Source of the DNA: Coprinus comatus
Taxonomy: Eukaryota > Basidiomycota > Agaricomycetes > Agaricales > Agaricaceae
DNA length: 64,000 nucleotides
Assembly (NCBI GenBank): GCA_034638255.1
Contig: JAWPGT010000001.1
Location: 1,240,001 to 1,304,000 of the forward strand
Reading direction: 5' to 3'
The notes beneath the pieces were generated by a model, which saw nothing but the letters and a program-made list of their open reading frames with translations, did not search any database and had not been told where the DNA came from. Positions 1 through 9,681 of this stretch are shown piece after piece; the first letter of the stretch is position 1; each line of letters opens with the position of its first letter. Both the position numbers and the translations under genes were made by a program.

Positions 1-287
1 CGTGGTATATGGAATCTTCTAATTTGGGTATAAAAGGTTTGGCACTTGAGGGTGCTTCGTGGGTGACAGACAAGCTTGTTCTCAACGACGGTGAAGTTGT
101 AAGGCTCAACGCCTCTCAAATTCGATGGGTACAGGACGATGATTCCGAAAAAGAAACACTTGTCAACCTTCCCGTATATCTGAATGGCGATCGAAGCGAT
201 ATACTATTCACGGTTGATCTACCATTCGATCGGAACGCGGGTGCTCTCGTTGCAATGAGAGCTGTGTGCTTGACTGCAGGGGGCTGA
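1..287 (+). CDS. DYN1: Cytoplasmic dynein heavy chain, C-terminal end (partial)
   Basis: This is the last coding exon of a gene that starts outside the window; the frame is open from base 3 to the TGA at 285-287. The visible ~94 residues match the very end of the cytoplasmic dynein heavy chain, the minus-end-directed microtubule motor. The match rests on the sequence GASW-DKLVLNDGE, then SQIRWV, then the VNLPVYLNGDRSDILFTVDL block that forms the C-terminal beta-rich cap beyond AAA6. The gene ends only about 100 bp from the stop of the convergent homoserine kinase gene, so the 3' UTRs probably overlap. The motor and AAA modules cannot be checked because they lie outside the window. The alternative, an axonemal dynein, is unlikely in a fungus without cilia. 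Confidence 0.85.
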   Translation, partial: WYMESSNLGIKGLALEGASWVTDKLVLNDGEVVRLNASQIRWVQDDDSEKETLVNLPVYLNGDRSDILFTVDLPFDRNAGALVAMRAVCLTAGG

Positions 288-386
288 GGAAATTTACTCT
301 TCTAGTTTACGATGTCACGTTAGATACCCAGACTGTCAGGATTAATTACTTGTATTACGACTATCTTGCTTTTGTAGAATATACTA

Positions 387-1620
387 TCATACTGTTTCTT
401 CTTCCACGCTGCTGCCGGGGGCAACCTCAAGAAGCTTCCAATCAATTTCAATACCCTGCTCCTTGAAAATTGCGCGGGCGTTTCCGGCAATTGCCTCAAA
501 GTTGTGTGTTGCGAGGGCAAGGATGGTAGGCCCAGCACCGGAAAGGCAGATACCAAGCAAACCAGGATGAGTGGAAGGTGTAATGCATGTTGTCACTTCT
601 GGTAGTCCAGGAATCTAAAAATGTATCCGTGAGTAAAGGGGTAAAAAAAAAACCAACCTCCGTCCGACTTACCAAAGTTTTTCGATAGGGTTGGTGTACA
701 CGATCTTTCATGGCTTCGTATATGAGATCAGGATCAGGAGGTGTTTGACCCAGAGCAGTGGTAAGAACGGCTAATCTTTGTAAATTGAAAACCTAAACAA
801 CGTGTATCCAATGAGAAATCTATTTTAGACATACTCAAAAAAAGGAAAAAAAAAAAAAAAAAAGACACACCAAATCCTTTCTAGAATAAGAAGCAGGTAA
901 AACACCTCTAGCTTTAGCAGTGCTAAGTTCAAATCTTGGAATAATAGCGATTGCTTTAATATTCTCCGACCAACCAAATTTAACATAATGTCCAATACCA
1001 ATGGGAGGTTTTGGAGGATTAAAACCACCCCAATTTTCATCTGCATCTTCTGGGTATTCAGGTAATACCTCACTTAGAGGAATATTTGCAGCTTCTGTTG
1101 ATATTTCATCTAATTCTTTCAAATAACTTCCAATAAAACCACCAATTAAAGCTGCGGTTACGTTATCTGGATGTCTTTCTACCATTAAAGCGAAATCGAG
1201 TAAACGAGTTGTTGGTAGGTTTAAGTTTCCTATTGTGTTTCCAAGTAAAACACCAGCTATTACTGCTGCTCCTGATGAACCTAATCCACGACCGAATGGT
1301 ATTTCATTGTGAACGTTGAGAATGAGATTGGAAGGGAAAAATGGGATTTGATGATTTCGTAAAACGTATAATGCAACTCGAGTCGTTAGGTTTTTGTATG
1401 CGTCTAATGGAACTTCATCAGATCCTTCGCCTGTATAAGTGATTATTGGAGGAACGTATGTGTTGGTAGTGGTGGTGTTGGAAGTATCGGAGGAAGTAGA
1501 AATAATAGGATAGGAAACTTTGAGTGTAAGTGAAAGTGAGAGTGAAAGTCCAACGACATCGAATCCTGGTCCGATGTTTGCAGAAGTTGCAGGAACTCGA
1601 ATGGTGAATTTACGCAGCAT
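387..1620 (-). CDS. THR1: Homoserine kinase (GHMP kinase family)
   Basis: Phosphorylates L-homoserine with ATP, the committed step toward threonine, in the cytosol. Three exons, 1620-871, 792-673 and 614-387, all joined in phase 0, give 365 residues, close to the yeast enzyme. The N terminus has the GHMP signature around VPATSANIGPGFDVVG. The ATP-binding loop is IPFGRGLGSSGAAV (about residues 100-113), and the C-terminal GHMP motif is LSGAGPTILAL. Intron 1 contains a run of about 22 T on the coding strand just inside the donor, a tract prone to slippage and sequencing error. It is tail to tail with the dynein gene. The start is the first Met of the MLRKFTIRVPATSANIG segment; about 214 bp separate it from the next gene upstream on the same strand. 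Confidence 0.93.
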
Positions 1621-1834
1621 AGTAGCTGGGGAGTGGTGTCCACTGTGGATGAAGAAGATAATTTCATGTGTGGAATCTTATCTCTTTGTATTATTGATTG
1701 ATCGCACGGATCAAACACTCTAACCCCCTGCTTTTTGATTTTTTTTTTCAACAGGTATAAAAAGATAATGAACAAAGTAGTAATTAAGTTATACACGACA
1801 AATCATTAATAAAAAAACGGGTGTCGGACAAACG

Positions 1835-3973
1835 CTACCTCGCAGCCTGATACGCGCCATAACTCTGCTGCTGGGGTTGGTATCCATTCTGTTGTGTGGT
1901 TCTCATATGTGCAGGTATAGCGCCTGGCTGAGCTGTATAACCAGGCCAAGCCCCTGTAGCAGCCCCTGTTCCAACCTTGTTTATTGCAACTGTATTAGCT
2001 ACTGCGGGCGTAGCCACAGTTGGCGTGGTAGCGGCTCGTTGCTGTGCAGGGTATGCCGTTTGGGCCACATATGCATTATAGGTAGCAGGTTGAGGGGTTC
2101 CTCTTCCTGTAGCGGTTGGGGTACTAGCGGCCGCAGTAGCCTGGGAATACTGGGCATGTGCAAACCAGCTAGAGTACGCGGCATAAGGCTGCTGACCGGT
2201 CGCACCAGCGCCATATGCCTGTTGACCATAATATTGCTGTTGTTGTTGAGCTGTTTGGATGTAGTTTTGATAATAAGAGGTTGCACCAGGTTTATAAGGT
2301 GTATAGGTAGCCGCAGCGGTGGTGGTGGTGGTTGCTGGTCTGTACGCTACTTGGGCTTGCTGCTGCTGTGCTGGGTACGCATATGTGTAACCAGCGTAAG
2401 GGGTGGTAGGAGTAGCAGTTGACGTTACGGGGGCAACGGTTGTAGGAGCTGGCGAAGAAGAAGTTGAGACCACAGTAGGCACGGTGGAACTGGGCCGGAC
2501 TTTGACTGTGGAGTCATCCCGAAGAGCAGTTGTGCGCGATGGTGCGAGCGTGCCCTGCCAGCCCGGCCTCGGCTCTGTTGCAAGTGTCTTGTGAAGCTTG
2601 TGTAACACGGAAGGAGGGGGCATGATGGAGATAATCTGACCGTTGGCAGCCCGAGGCCGCAGAGAGGCCAATGTTTCGAGAGATTGGAAGATACCATTTG
2701 CTACTCGGAAATGAGTTTTTGAGCGAAATTAAGAAAATGATGTACATACCGATTTCCCATTCCTCTGATGTCTCATCTACTGTTGTGGATTCGGGAAGAT
2801 CGCTCGTGAGACGATCGAGCTGGAGGTCTTGGAGACGCAAGAGGGCTGTTTGATTTCGGCGGAGGAGTTCATCGACAAGCCTTTCAAGCTCCACATTATC
2901 GAGGGCAGCCTTGAGGTTTTGGATATCTTCTGGAGGTAAAATACCGTCAAACTCTGCAGCAACATCAATGGGTTCTTGTTCCATCATGTCATCTTGGTCT
3001 ACAATTTCTGTGATGCTTCCCTTTCCTTCTATCCACTCGCGCAATTCAGAATCTCTTAGGGCCTTTTTCTCGGATTTGAACCAGAGAGCCTCACCCAGCT
3101 CGCGACGTCCAACCAATTCGCAATCATGGTCATACGTAGGGGCAAAGCTGGCCCATGGGCCATAATCAAGAAAGGCGGAAGTGGTTACTCGTCGCTGGGA
3201 AGGGAGAGGTTTCTTAGGGTAAGACTTTGCAGCATTGAAGGAACCAATTGTGGCAACAGGGTGAGATGACTGGGAAGAAGGAGTGGGTAAAACGGCAACG
3301 AGTTCGGCATGACCGGTGGAGATGTCCTTGAGCTGTGGAGAGGGAGAAGAGGGGCGGTCTGAGTTGAGGGACGACCAGTAATCTCCAGAAGGCAGATGCT
3401 GGACTAGTGCATAGCGACGGGCTACAGGTGGAGGGGAATGTTTGATGGAGTCGTCAGTGAGAATGGAAGGCGAATGGATGGACAGCAGGGTCGAGGTTGA
3501 GGAAGCCTGGTCGAGGAGAGAAATAGCCAAGGTGCAGAAGTGGAGTTGCTGATGAGCGGTGTCTGAGTGTTTTGAGCGGTGAGAAGAGAGAGGGTAGAGT
3601 TGATGTACGGCAGCCTGTGGATGTGAGCCAAGTGATAAGGTGTGAGATAAAGACATACCTTGAGCAGTCTGAGCGAGTATTGCTGTGAGTTGGACAAGAG
3701 GGTCCGAAGAGACAGTGAATGCCCTGACGACGGAAAGACGCGGTCGAGCAGGCCAAGGGGGTCAGAGCTGTTGGTTGATCAGCAGAGTTGTTTGGAAGAG
3801 GAGAAAGACACGGACGTCTCTAGGACCTGGAGTATGGCGTGGGCATCTGAGGAGGGCAACGACCCGTCTTTTGAGTCGCCTGTTTTTTTGAATTTGAGAG
3901 GCTTTTCGACTGGCGACGAGTTGCGCTTCCGCTTTTTGATTGCTGGCTCGGTCGAACGTGTTGCGCGAGCCAT
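1835..3973 (-). CDS. Uncharacterised nuclear-type protein with Q/A/T-rich C-terminal half
   Basis: I do not recognise the family with certainty. Four exons, 3973-3816, 3767-3659, 3614-2750 and 2700-1835, join in frame to 665 residues. The first intron is only 48 nt (GTCCGT donor). The N terminus is basic (AIKKRKR, a likely nuclear signal). The middle contains ordered segments such as YALVQHLPSGDYWSSL and FLDYGPWASFAPTYD, then a helical acidic stretch around residues 330-400. The last ~230 residues are dominated by Q, A, T, Y and P, like transcription or chromatin-remodelling accessory subunits. A role in a SWI/SNF- or RSC-type complex is a guess from composition only. An in-frame Met lies 22 codons upstream (4039), but the chosen start leaves a 111-bp divergent promoter shared with mL43. 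Confidence 0.72.
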
Positions 3974-4084
3974 TTCGCGCGTCTTTGTTCCCTGACAAAA
4001 CATCGATTTTCGCAACTCGGCCCTTTCAAACTCCGACACCCCCTCCGACCTCTCTCTTCGTCTTTTCCTCCAACTTCCTCCTCA

Positions 4085-4564
4085 ATGCCTCCACTCCACA
4101 ACTCCCTCCGCGCATCCCTCCGCACCTACCCAGCCAACGGCCACACTGCCTTTATCCCCCAAATACGAAAACTCGTCTTCGAGTACTGCAACAAATGGCC
4201 CTCTTCTCAGCACACCCGTACCTATCTCCTCACCCAGCTCCAAGCCCTCGCACACGCAAATCCACACGTAGAGGTCGTCGTCAGGCAGCGCAATAATAAG
4301 GAGCCTATTGTCCGCGGTTTCTACGGTCCGCATCCTTTCTCCAAAAATATTCTCACATCATCTCATCTCTAAATAGTCAACAACCGCGACAAAGTCATTG
4401 CACTCAACGGTCTCGAGGTCACTGCCGTCCAGCAAAAGGTCCAGCTTCTGCTCGACTCGTCCGGTGCAAAAATAAAACCTCTCAAGCGTAGACCCGTAGA
4501 GAGCACTACAGAGTCTACCAGAGGAATTTGGAGCGGCCTTCATGCAGACAGACCCCTCCTATAG
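4085..4564 (+). CDS. Mitochondrial large-subunit ribosomal protein mL43
   Basis: A component of the mitochondrial 54S ribosomal subunit (yeast Mrpl51 / human MRPL43), with the thioredoxin-like L51/S25/CI-B8 fold. Two exons, 4085-4325 and 4377-4564, joined at phase 1 give 142 residues, the usual size. Recognisable elements are FIPQIRKLVFEYCNKWPSS near the N terminus, VEVVVRQRNNKEPIVRGFYVN across the splice, and NRDKVIALNGLE after it. The predicted protein is rich in R and K, as expected for an rRNA-binding protein imported into mitochondria. It is divergent from the uncharacterised gene on the other strand, with about 110 bp between starts. Confidence 0.9.
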
Positions 4565-5044
4565 TCCGCCCCTCTCTATCTGTATTATATCTTATTTGAC
4601 GCCTAATTCCACTCTCCACTTTGCTACCTTGTGCGCTCATTCATACCAGGTCACGTGATTCGTATTTTCTCCAAGGTAAAATAACTGAGGACCAGGAAAT
4701 CGACATCGTCGCCATGCGTGCCTGGCATATAACTCATCCAATAAACTTCTTCTCCCGCAATCTTCTATAACACACGGCAACCCGTTCCTTTTTCCTCGCA
4801 TCACCATCATCTCCGACACGTGTGAGCCGTGCGGTATATGGTATGCAAAACACCCCATTACAATTGAAAAAAAAAAAAAAAAGTTAGCAACTCTTCCCTA
4901 AGGAAATACTCTTCTATCCTCAGATTGCCTCTTCCTTCTACAAGTCTGCCGCGTTAGCTTCTTCTCACATTTCCTCTTGGCCGCTTCTCTGGGACTCTTA
5001 TATATAACAGCTTACATCCATCCAGCCTAGACCTTTTACTCACC
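4565..5044. other. Intergenic region with a probable promoter
   Basis: No coding signal. It holds the 3' UTR of mL43, a 15-base poly-A run at about 4867, pyrimidine-rich tracts (CTTCC / CTCTTCC) and a TATA-like element around 4998-5005, about 40 bp before the start of the next gene. Pyrimidine-rich leaders are common in basidiomycete promoters. Confidence 0.6.
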
Positions 5045-8000
5045 ATGGACGATTCTATTGCTCTTACTGCAGACGAGCTCACTTGGCTTTCAGCCAGCAC
5101 AATGATTGATAACCATTATTCCCTATCGGTAGGCTCTACCTCAAATCTATTCTTTTCTGTCGAGATTTATCCTCTCCACCATAGGGGTCTCCAGTATTTC
5201 CCTCTGTTGATAAAGGCGCCGTATCTACTGACGATGAGGGCGACCCCGTTGAGAATTCTCCCCTTCACCCCCACCGCTCTCTACCCACCGTACGTTTTTC
5301 TTTACATCGGTCCTTTTTCTTTCCCCTTCTGACTAGCGCCTTCTCAGATACCGACAGGTATACCTGCAGGGACACCTCCGAGTACGCGGGGCTCCGGGTC
5401 GAGCTCACCTTCAAATTTTGAGGGAACTGGATCTCCCTTTCAAATTCATAGACAACCTATAACTCCACCGCCCACACCTCCCCGACGCCATCTGTGTCCA
5501 AATTATATTCCTCAAGCCGATCGTTCATACACCGCTCCTCCATCACCTACAATGTCTACGGTGACCTTGAGTAGTACAGGTCGTACGGGCACGCAAACGG
5601 AGTGGATCTATCGACGCCCGAAAGCGTCATCTCCCGGGACCCACGCCGCTTTGAGCAGGCATGCGTCTAATAGTGCCTCATGTATGGACTCACCCTCACC
5701 CTCTCCTTCCTATTCATCTCTCCATCACCAAAATTCAAAGTATAGGAAACATGCATCGTCGGGTTCTAGGCCTAGGCCTTCTTCTCCGGTACTGCTCTCT
5801 TCTACAAGTCAACTCGTAGATTCTGTGTTACCAAGTCCCCCTCTTTCATCAAAGACGCCTACACCTGGAATGCAACGGCATTTTGCGAATGCTAGTGTTT
5901 CTAGTTTGCAGTCTTCCATACGCGTTTCACCGCTCAATAATGAAAAGGCACATCAGCGAATCTCACCGAAACCTGTATCTCTCGAGAGGTGTCCTAGTAC
6001 AGCAAGTACTATGACAAGTGCTAGTACTACTACGGCAATTTGGTCAGCTCTTAGAATTGGTAAATCCGGGGTTAGTCCCGGGGAGCACAGTCGAACCCTG
6101 AAAGCTATACCCTCTCGATCCCAGATTGTTCTCGACTCGTCTGTGTCTCCTACTTTCATTCCGCCTTCCTCGATGTCCACAGTATCTCTTCCTAGTAGTA
6201 TATCTAGATTGCCGAATACTCAGCCAAAGGACCATTCTGTGAATGGGCCTCGACGTGGAATTGACAGTCCTACTATACCACCGCCGCTCCCACAGAAGGA
6301 TAAAGATAGGTCGCTGACACAGCAACAAGCTCAACCATATTCAAGGCGTGACAAGTTCGTATCCTCTCCACCTATACCTATTGTAGGTCTGTCTGCTACG
6401 GGTAGAGACCAAGATGTGGGTCCGGGGGTAGATGTGTTTGGTGTTTCCTCGTCCTCACCTTCATCCCTGACCACACCCAATAACAGTTCACCAATCACGC
6501 CTTCCCGCCGCCCTCGTCCTTCTACCTCACCCGCTGCCAGTTCTCCTTCTCCTTCTGGAGCTTCCAATAATACTATCACAATGAACATGGGCTTACGAAG
6601 GACGTCGAAGACAAGCGGTACTGCTACAAGAGACAGAGACCGTACGTCTTCGTTTACGTCAGATTGCAGTGTTGCCACTTCTACTACCACACACACGTCT
6701 TTCACTACTGCTTCATCTTATCTTGAAACACCTACATCCTCTGCCATGTCGGTGCAGAATGTCATTCGGAATGGAAACAATAATGTGCATGAGCAATTAT
6801 CGAACTACGACTCGACTTCAAGATCTTCTCCTTACGTCCACAGAAGTGTAAATGGAAAGCAACACCGACAGCAAACCAATAGTTTCATAAATCAAGGAAA
6901 TGGAACAGTTGCAACCGTAGCTGCACGTACACAAGCTTATGCTCAGCTGACCAGTAGAAGACGCACTTCTACTTCATCTTCTGGTACCATTATACACGGA
7001 TCAGAGTTTGGAAATCCTAGTAATAAATCAATTGTTCCGATGTCGACGTCGTATCCATCACCACCACCACCATCTTCGCCACCGCCTCCTCCTCCACTAT
7101 CACAGGCTCACCAACATACGTCATTACCTATACTACAACGAGTGACCAATACCAATCCCTTTACTCATAACTCGTCACATTCACATTCACGTTCTACATA
7201 TGCATATCCATATATGTCTACATCACCTTCACAATCCCCAAAATTCTCACAAGAATTATCATCTTCTCAATGTTCATCAATTCCAAAAGCAAAATCAATA
7301 CTCACTAGGACTTCATCTTTATCTACTAAAAATTCATCAGCTTGTGGTGGTGCTACGAAGAGTGTAAAGTTTGTTGAGATACCTGAGATTTATTATCGGT
7401 CTAGGTGTTTTGATTATGATGAATTTGATTATACTGCTTATCGTGATGATGGGAATAGGAGTGGGAACGATGAGGAGGATGAGGGAGGAGAAGATGGAGA
7501 TGAGAGTGTTGTTGCTGTAGGTGCTAAAGGAGAAGGTCAAGAAGGAGTGGTTTTGAGAGATTATATGGGAATTGATGTGGAAGCAATTGACATGGATATT
7601 AATACTTATCTGGGAATTGGAGATGAAGAGAAGGCGGATGGGAAGGATGTTAGGTTGAGTTTTAGAAGAATGCAGGAAGGCTTTAAAGTTGGGAGTTTTT
7701 GGGGAAAGAAAGAGAAGGTGAAGGAGAAGGAGAAAACAGAAAAAGAGGATGAAAATAAAGTTACTATTACAACTGGTGAGAAAGAGAAAGAAAAGGAAAA
7801 AGAAAAGTCGACAGGGTTGGGTTTGAAGAGGTTTATAGGTTTAACGACGCGCAAGGCCGCACCACCACTCACTTTAAATATCAGCTCTCCATTACCACTT
7901 ACCTCTACCACTACTCAAAAAACACCGAGTATAAATCTAGAAACAAAATCAAAGAAAGATATTCCCCCCTCTCCTGGTCCAAAACCAACAATTTCAGGAC

Positions 8001-8659
8001 CATACACATTAGGTTCTTACCTTCAACCACCACCACCTCCACCTCCACGTTCTAGCACAGGAATAGGAAATTCACCTTTACCTTCACCATCTTCATCTAT
8101 AACTCCTCATACAATTCCAGGATCCCCTTCTAACACATCTTTAAACAGAATGAATAGTTCAAGCAGGAGAAACTATTCGTACTCCCATCGTCATCGTAGT
8201 CACGGTTCTCGATCACATTCTACATCGTCTACAAGAAGACCACCACCACCACCACCACCAACTATCGCTAATGGATTCGATAGTAATACTGAACGTCCTG
8301 TTGGTCCTAATATCGCGGGTACAAGACCTAAAGGTATTATTGGACTCGGACATAGGTATGAACCTGAGATGGATATGGATATATCTATATCATCTCAATC
8401 CCACTCTCTACATTCTCAATCTCAATCACAATCCCATCTTCATCCCCAATATTTACATTCGATAATACCAATCGGAAAATCACCTTCGTATGAAAGTTTT
8501 CGAAGTGCGAAAAGTTTTGGGACTACTCAGAGTATTAGAAGTGTGAAAAGTGCGAGTGGGAATAGTATTAGGAGTATTAAGGCTTGGATGAATAAGGTTG
8601 TTGGGACTGGAACGGGTTCGGGTTCGGGTAGTGTGAATGGTTGTACTGGAGCAGATTGA
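5045..8659 (+). CDS. Large intrinsically disordered Ser/Pro/Thr-rich protein, function unknown
   Basis: Not recognised. Three exons, 5045-5128, 5185-5289 and 5348-8659, all phase 0, give 1166 residues. In the last intron the CAG at 5345-5347 is the acceptor that keeps the frame; the earlier TAG at 5334-5336 does not. The protein is mostly low complexity, with Ser/Thr runs, several poly-Pro stretches (SH3- or profilin-type), SPSPS repeats, a Lys/Glu-rich segment near residues 760-800 and His/Ser/Gln-rich stretches. Two parts look under constraint: an acidic/aromatic block near the middle (KSVKFVEIPEIYYRSRCFDY and the following DEFDYTAY), and a C-terminal basic helix with repeated SxRSxKS units ending SIKAWMNKVV. 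No catalytic domain or membrane segment is visible. A scaffold role in cytoskeleton or cell polarity is only an inference from proline-rich composition. Confidence 0.8.
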
Positions 8660-9215
8660 AATTTTGAATAACGTAGTTTTTTTGAGAATGGTACTACTAG
8701 GGTGTATGTATAAACATTTATTCAATTATTAGATATTTTTTTGACTCTTGACTCTTGAGTGCTTGAGTATTATTACTATTACTGGATGAAGCAAAGGGTT
8801 TTTCCTGTTCTTTCTTTTATTCGTATAAAACTTGTGATGATGTCGACGTAAATAAATAAATGTCCCCAAGTCGTTTTGGATCTTTCTTCAATAAGTTCGA
8901 AAATTAAATAAATTCCCTTTCACTTCATCTTTTACAGTAAAAAAAAAAAACCTTAGCTTCAACTTTCTAAAATAAAACACAGAAATGGTTCGCGAGGTAA
9001 TTGCATTCGGCAGTGTCTAGCAAGTACAAAGAAACAACAAAGAATTAGTGTATGAGCTATAATTAGACATTATACCTTTTTTTACGATTTTTAGTAACAT
9101 CTATACCATATATATATATAGTACCTTGATCGAGTAATTACTGTACGGTGAAAGTGAAAGAACAGCGGGTTACATTTCGGCTTTTAAGTTAACTTACGAC
9201 TCCATGCCAGTGACC

Positions 9216-9234
9216 ATAATAATAATAATAATAA
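9216..9234 (+). repeat. (ATA)n microsatellite
   Basis: Six uninterrupted ATA units in the intergenic spacer; a simple sequence repeat likely to vary in length among strains. Confidence 0.85.
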
Positions 9235-9614
9235 CGCTATCATGATTCATCTAAGTGTTTGTGTCGTTCATTTCAATGATTCACCACATGAAGTGTAGAG
9301 TTCCGAGTTAATCTACTAGTAATATATAACGATGTATGCATCACAGTAGGAGCCATAGTAGTAATGTGTCATGTCACTTTATAACGGCCAACACACCACA
9401 AAATAAACATTCAATTTACATTGCTCATCTCCGTGTCGGCTCCCCCAAATCTTCTTTTTTCCTGAGCGGGAATAGCAATTTCAATAGGTAGTTTATTTCT
9501 GAAAGTTGTTATCAAGTTAAAATAAAGATTATAGCAATTGTTCTTATTATTCACTGGGGTTTCCGAACTTAAGTCCTAAATCATTTGAGACGAAATAAAG
9601 GTTTTCATTTCTAC

Positions 9615-9631
9615 ATATATATATATATATA
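9615..9631 (+). repeat. (AT)n microsatellite
   Basis: An uninterrupted AT dinucleotide run of 17 bases, about 50 bp past the stop codon of the repeat-protein gene on the opposite strand. Confidence 0.85.
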
Positions 9632-9681
9632 CCAAATCACATATAAAAAAGTATCAAATCCATAGTAAATTACTACAATGT

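Larger units (their letters stand above)
8660..9681. other. AT-rich intergenic region between convergent genes
   Basis: About 1 kb between the convergent stops of the disordered protein and the secreted repeat protein. It carries AT-rich UTR-like sequence, two microsatellites and several poly-A/T runs. No supported ORF, tRNA or terminal inverted repeat was found. Confidence 0.6.

Noticed and set aside
8985..9010. ATGGTTCGCGAG followed by GTAA, like a tiny first exon (MVRE) of a + strand gene
   Set aside because: No downstream exon of any recognisable protein follows within 1 kb before the convergent gene; treated as chance.
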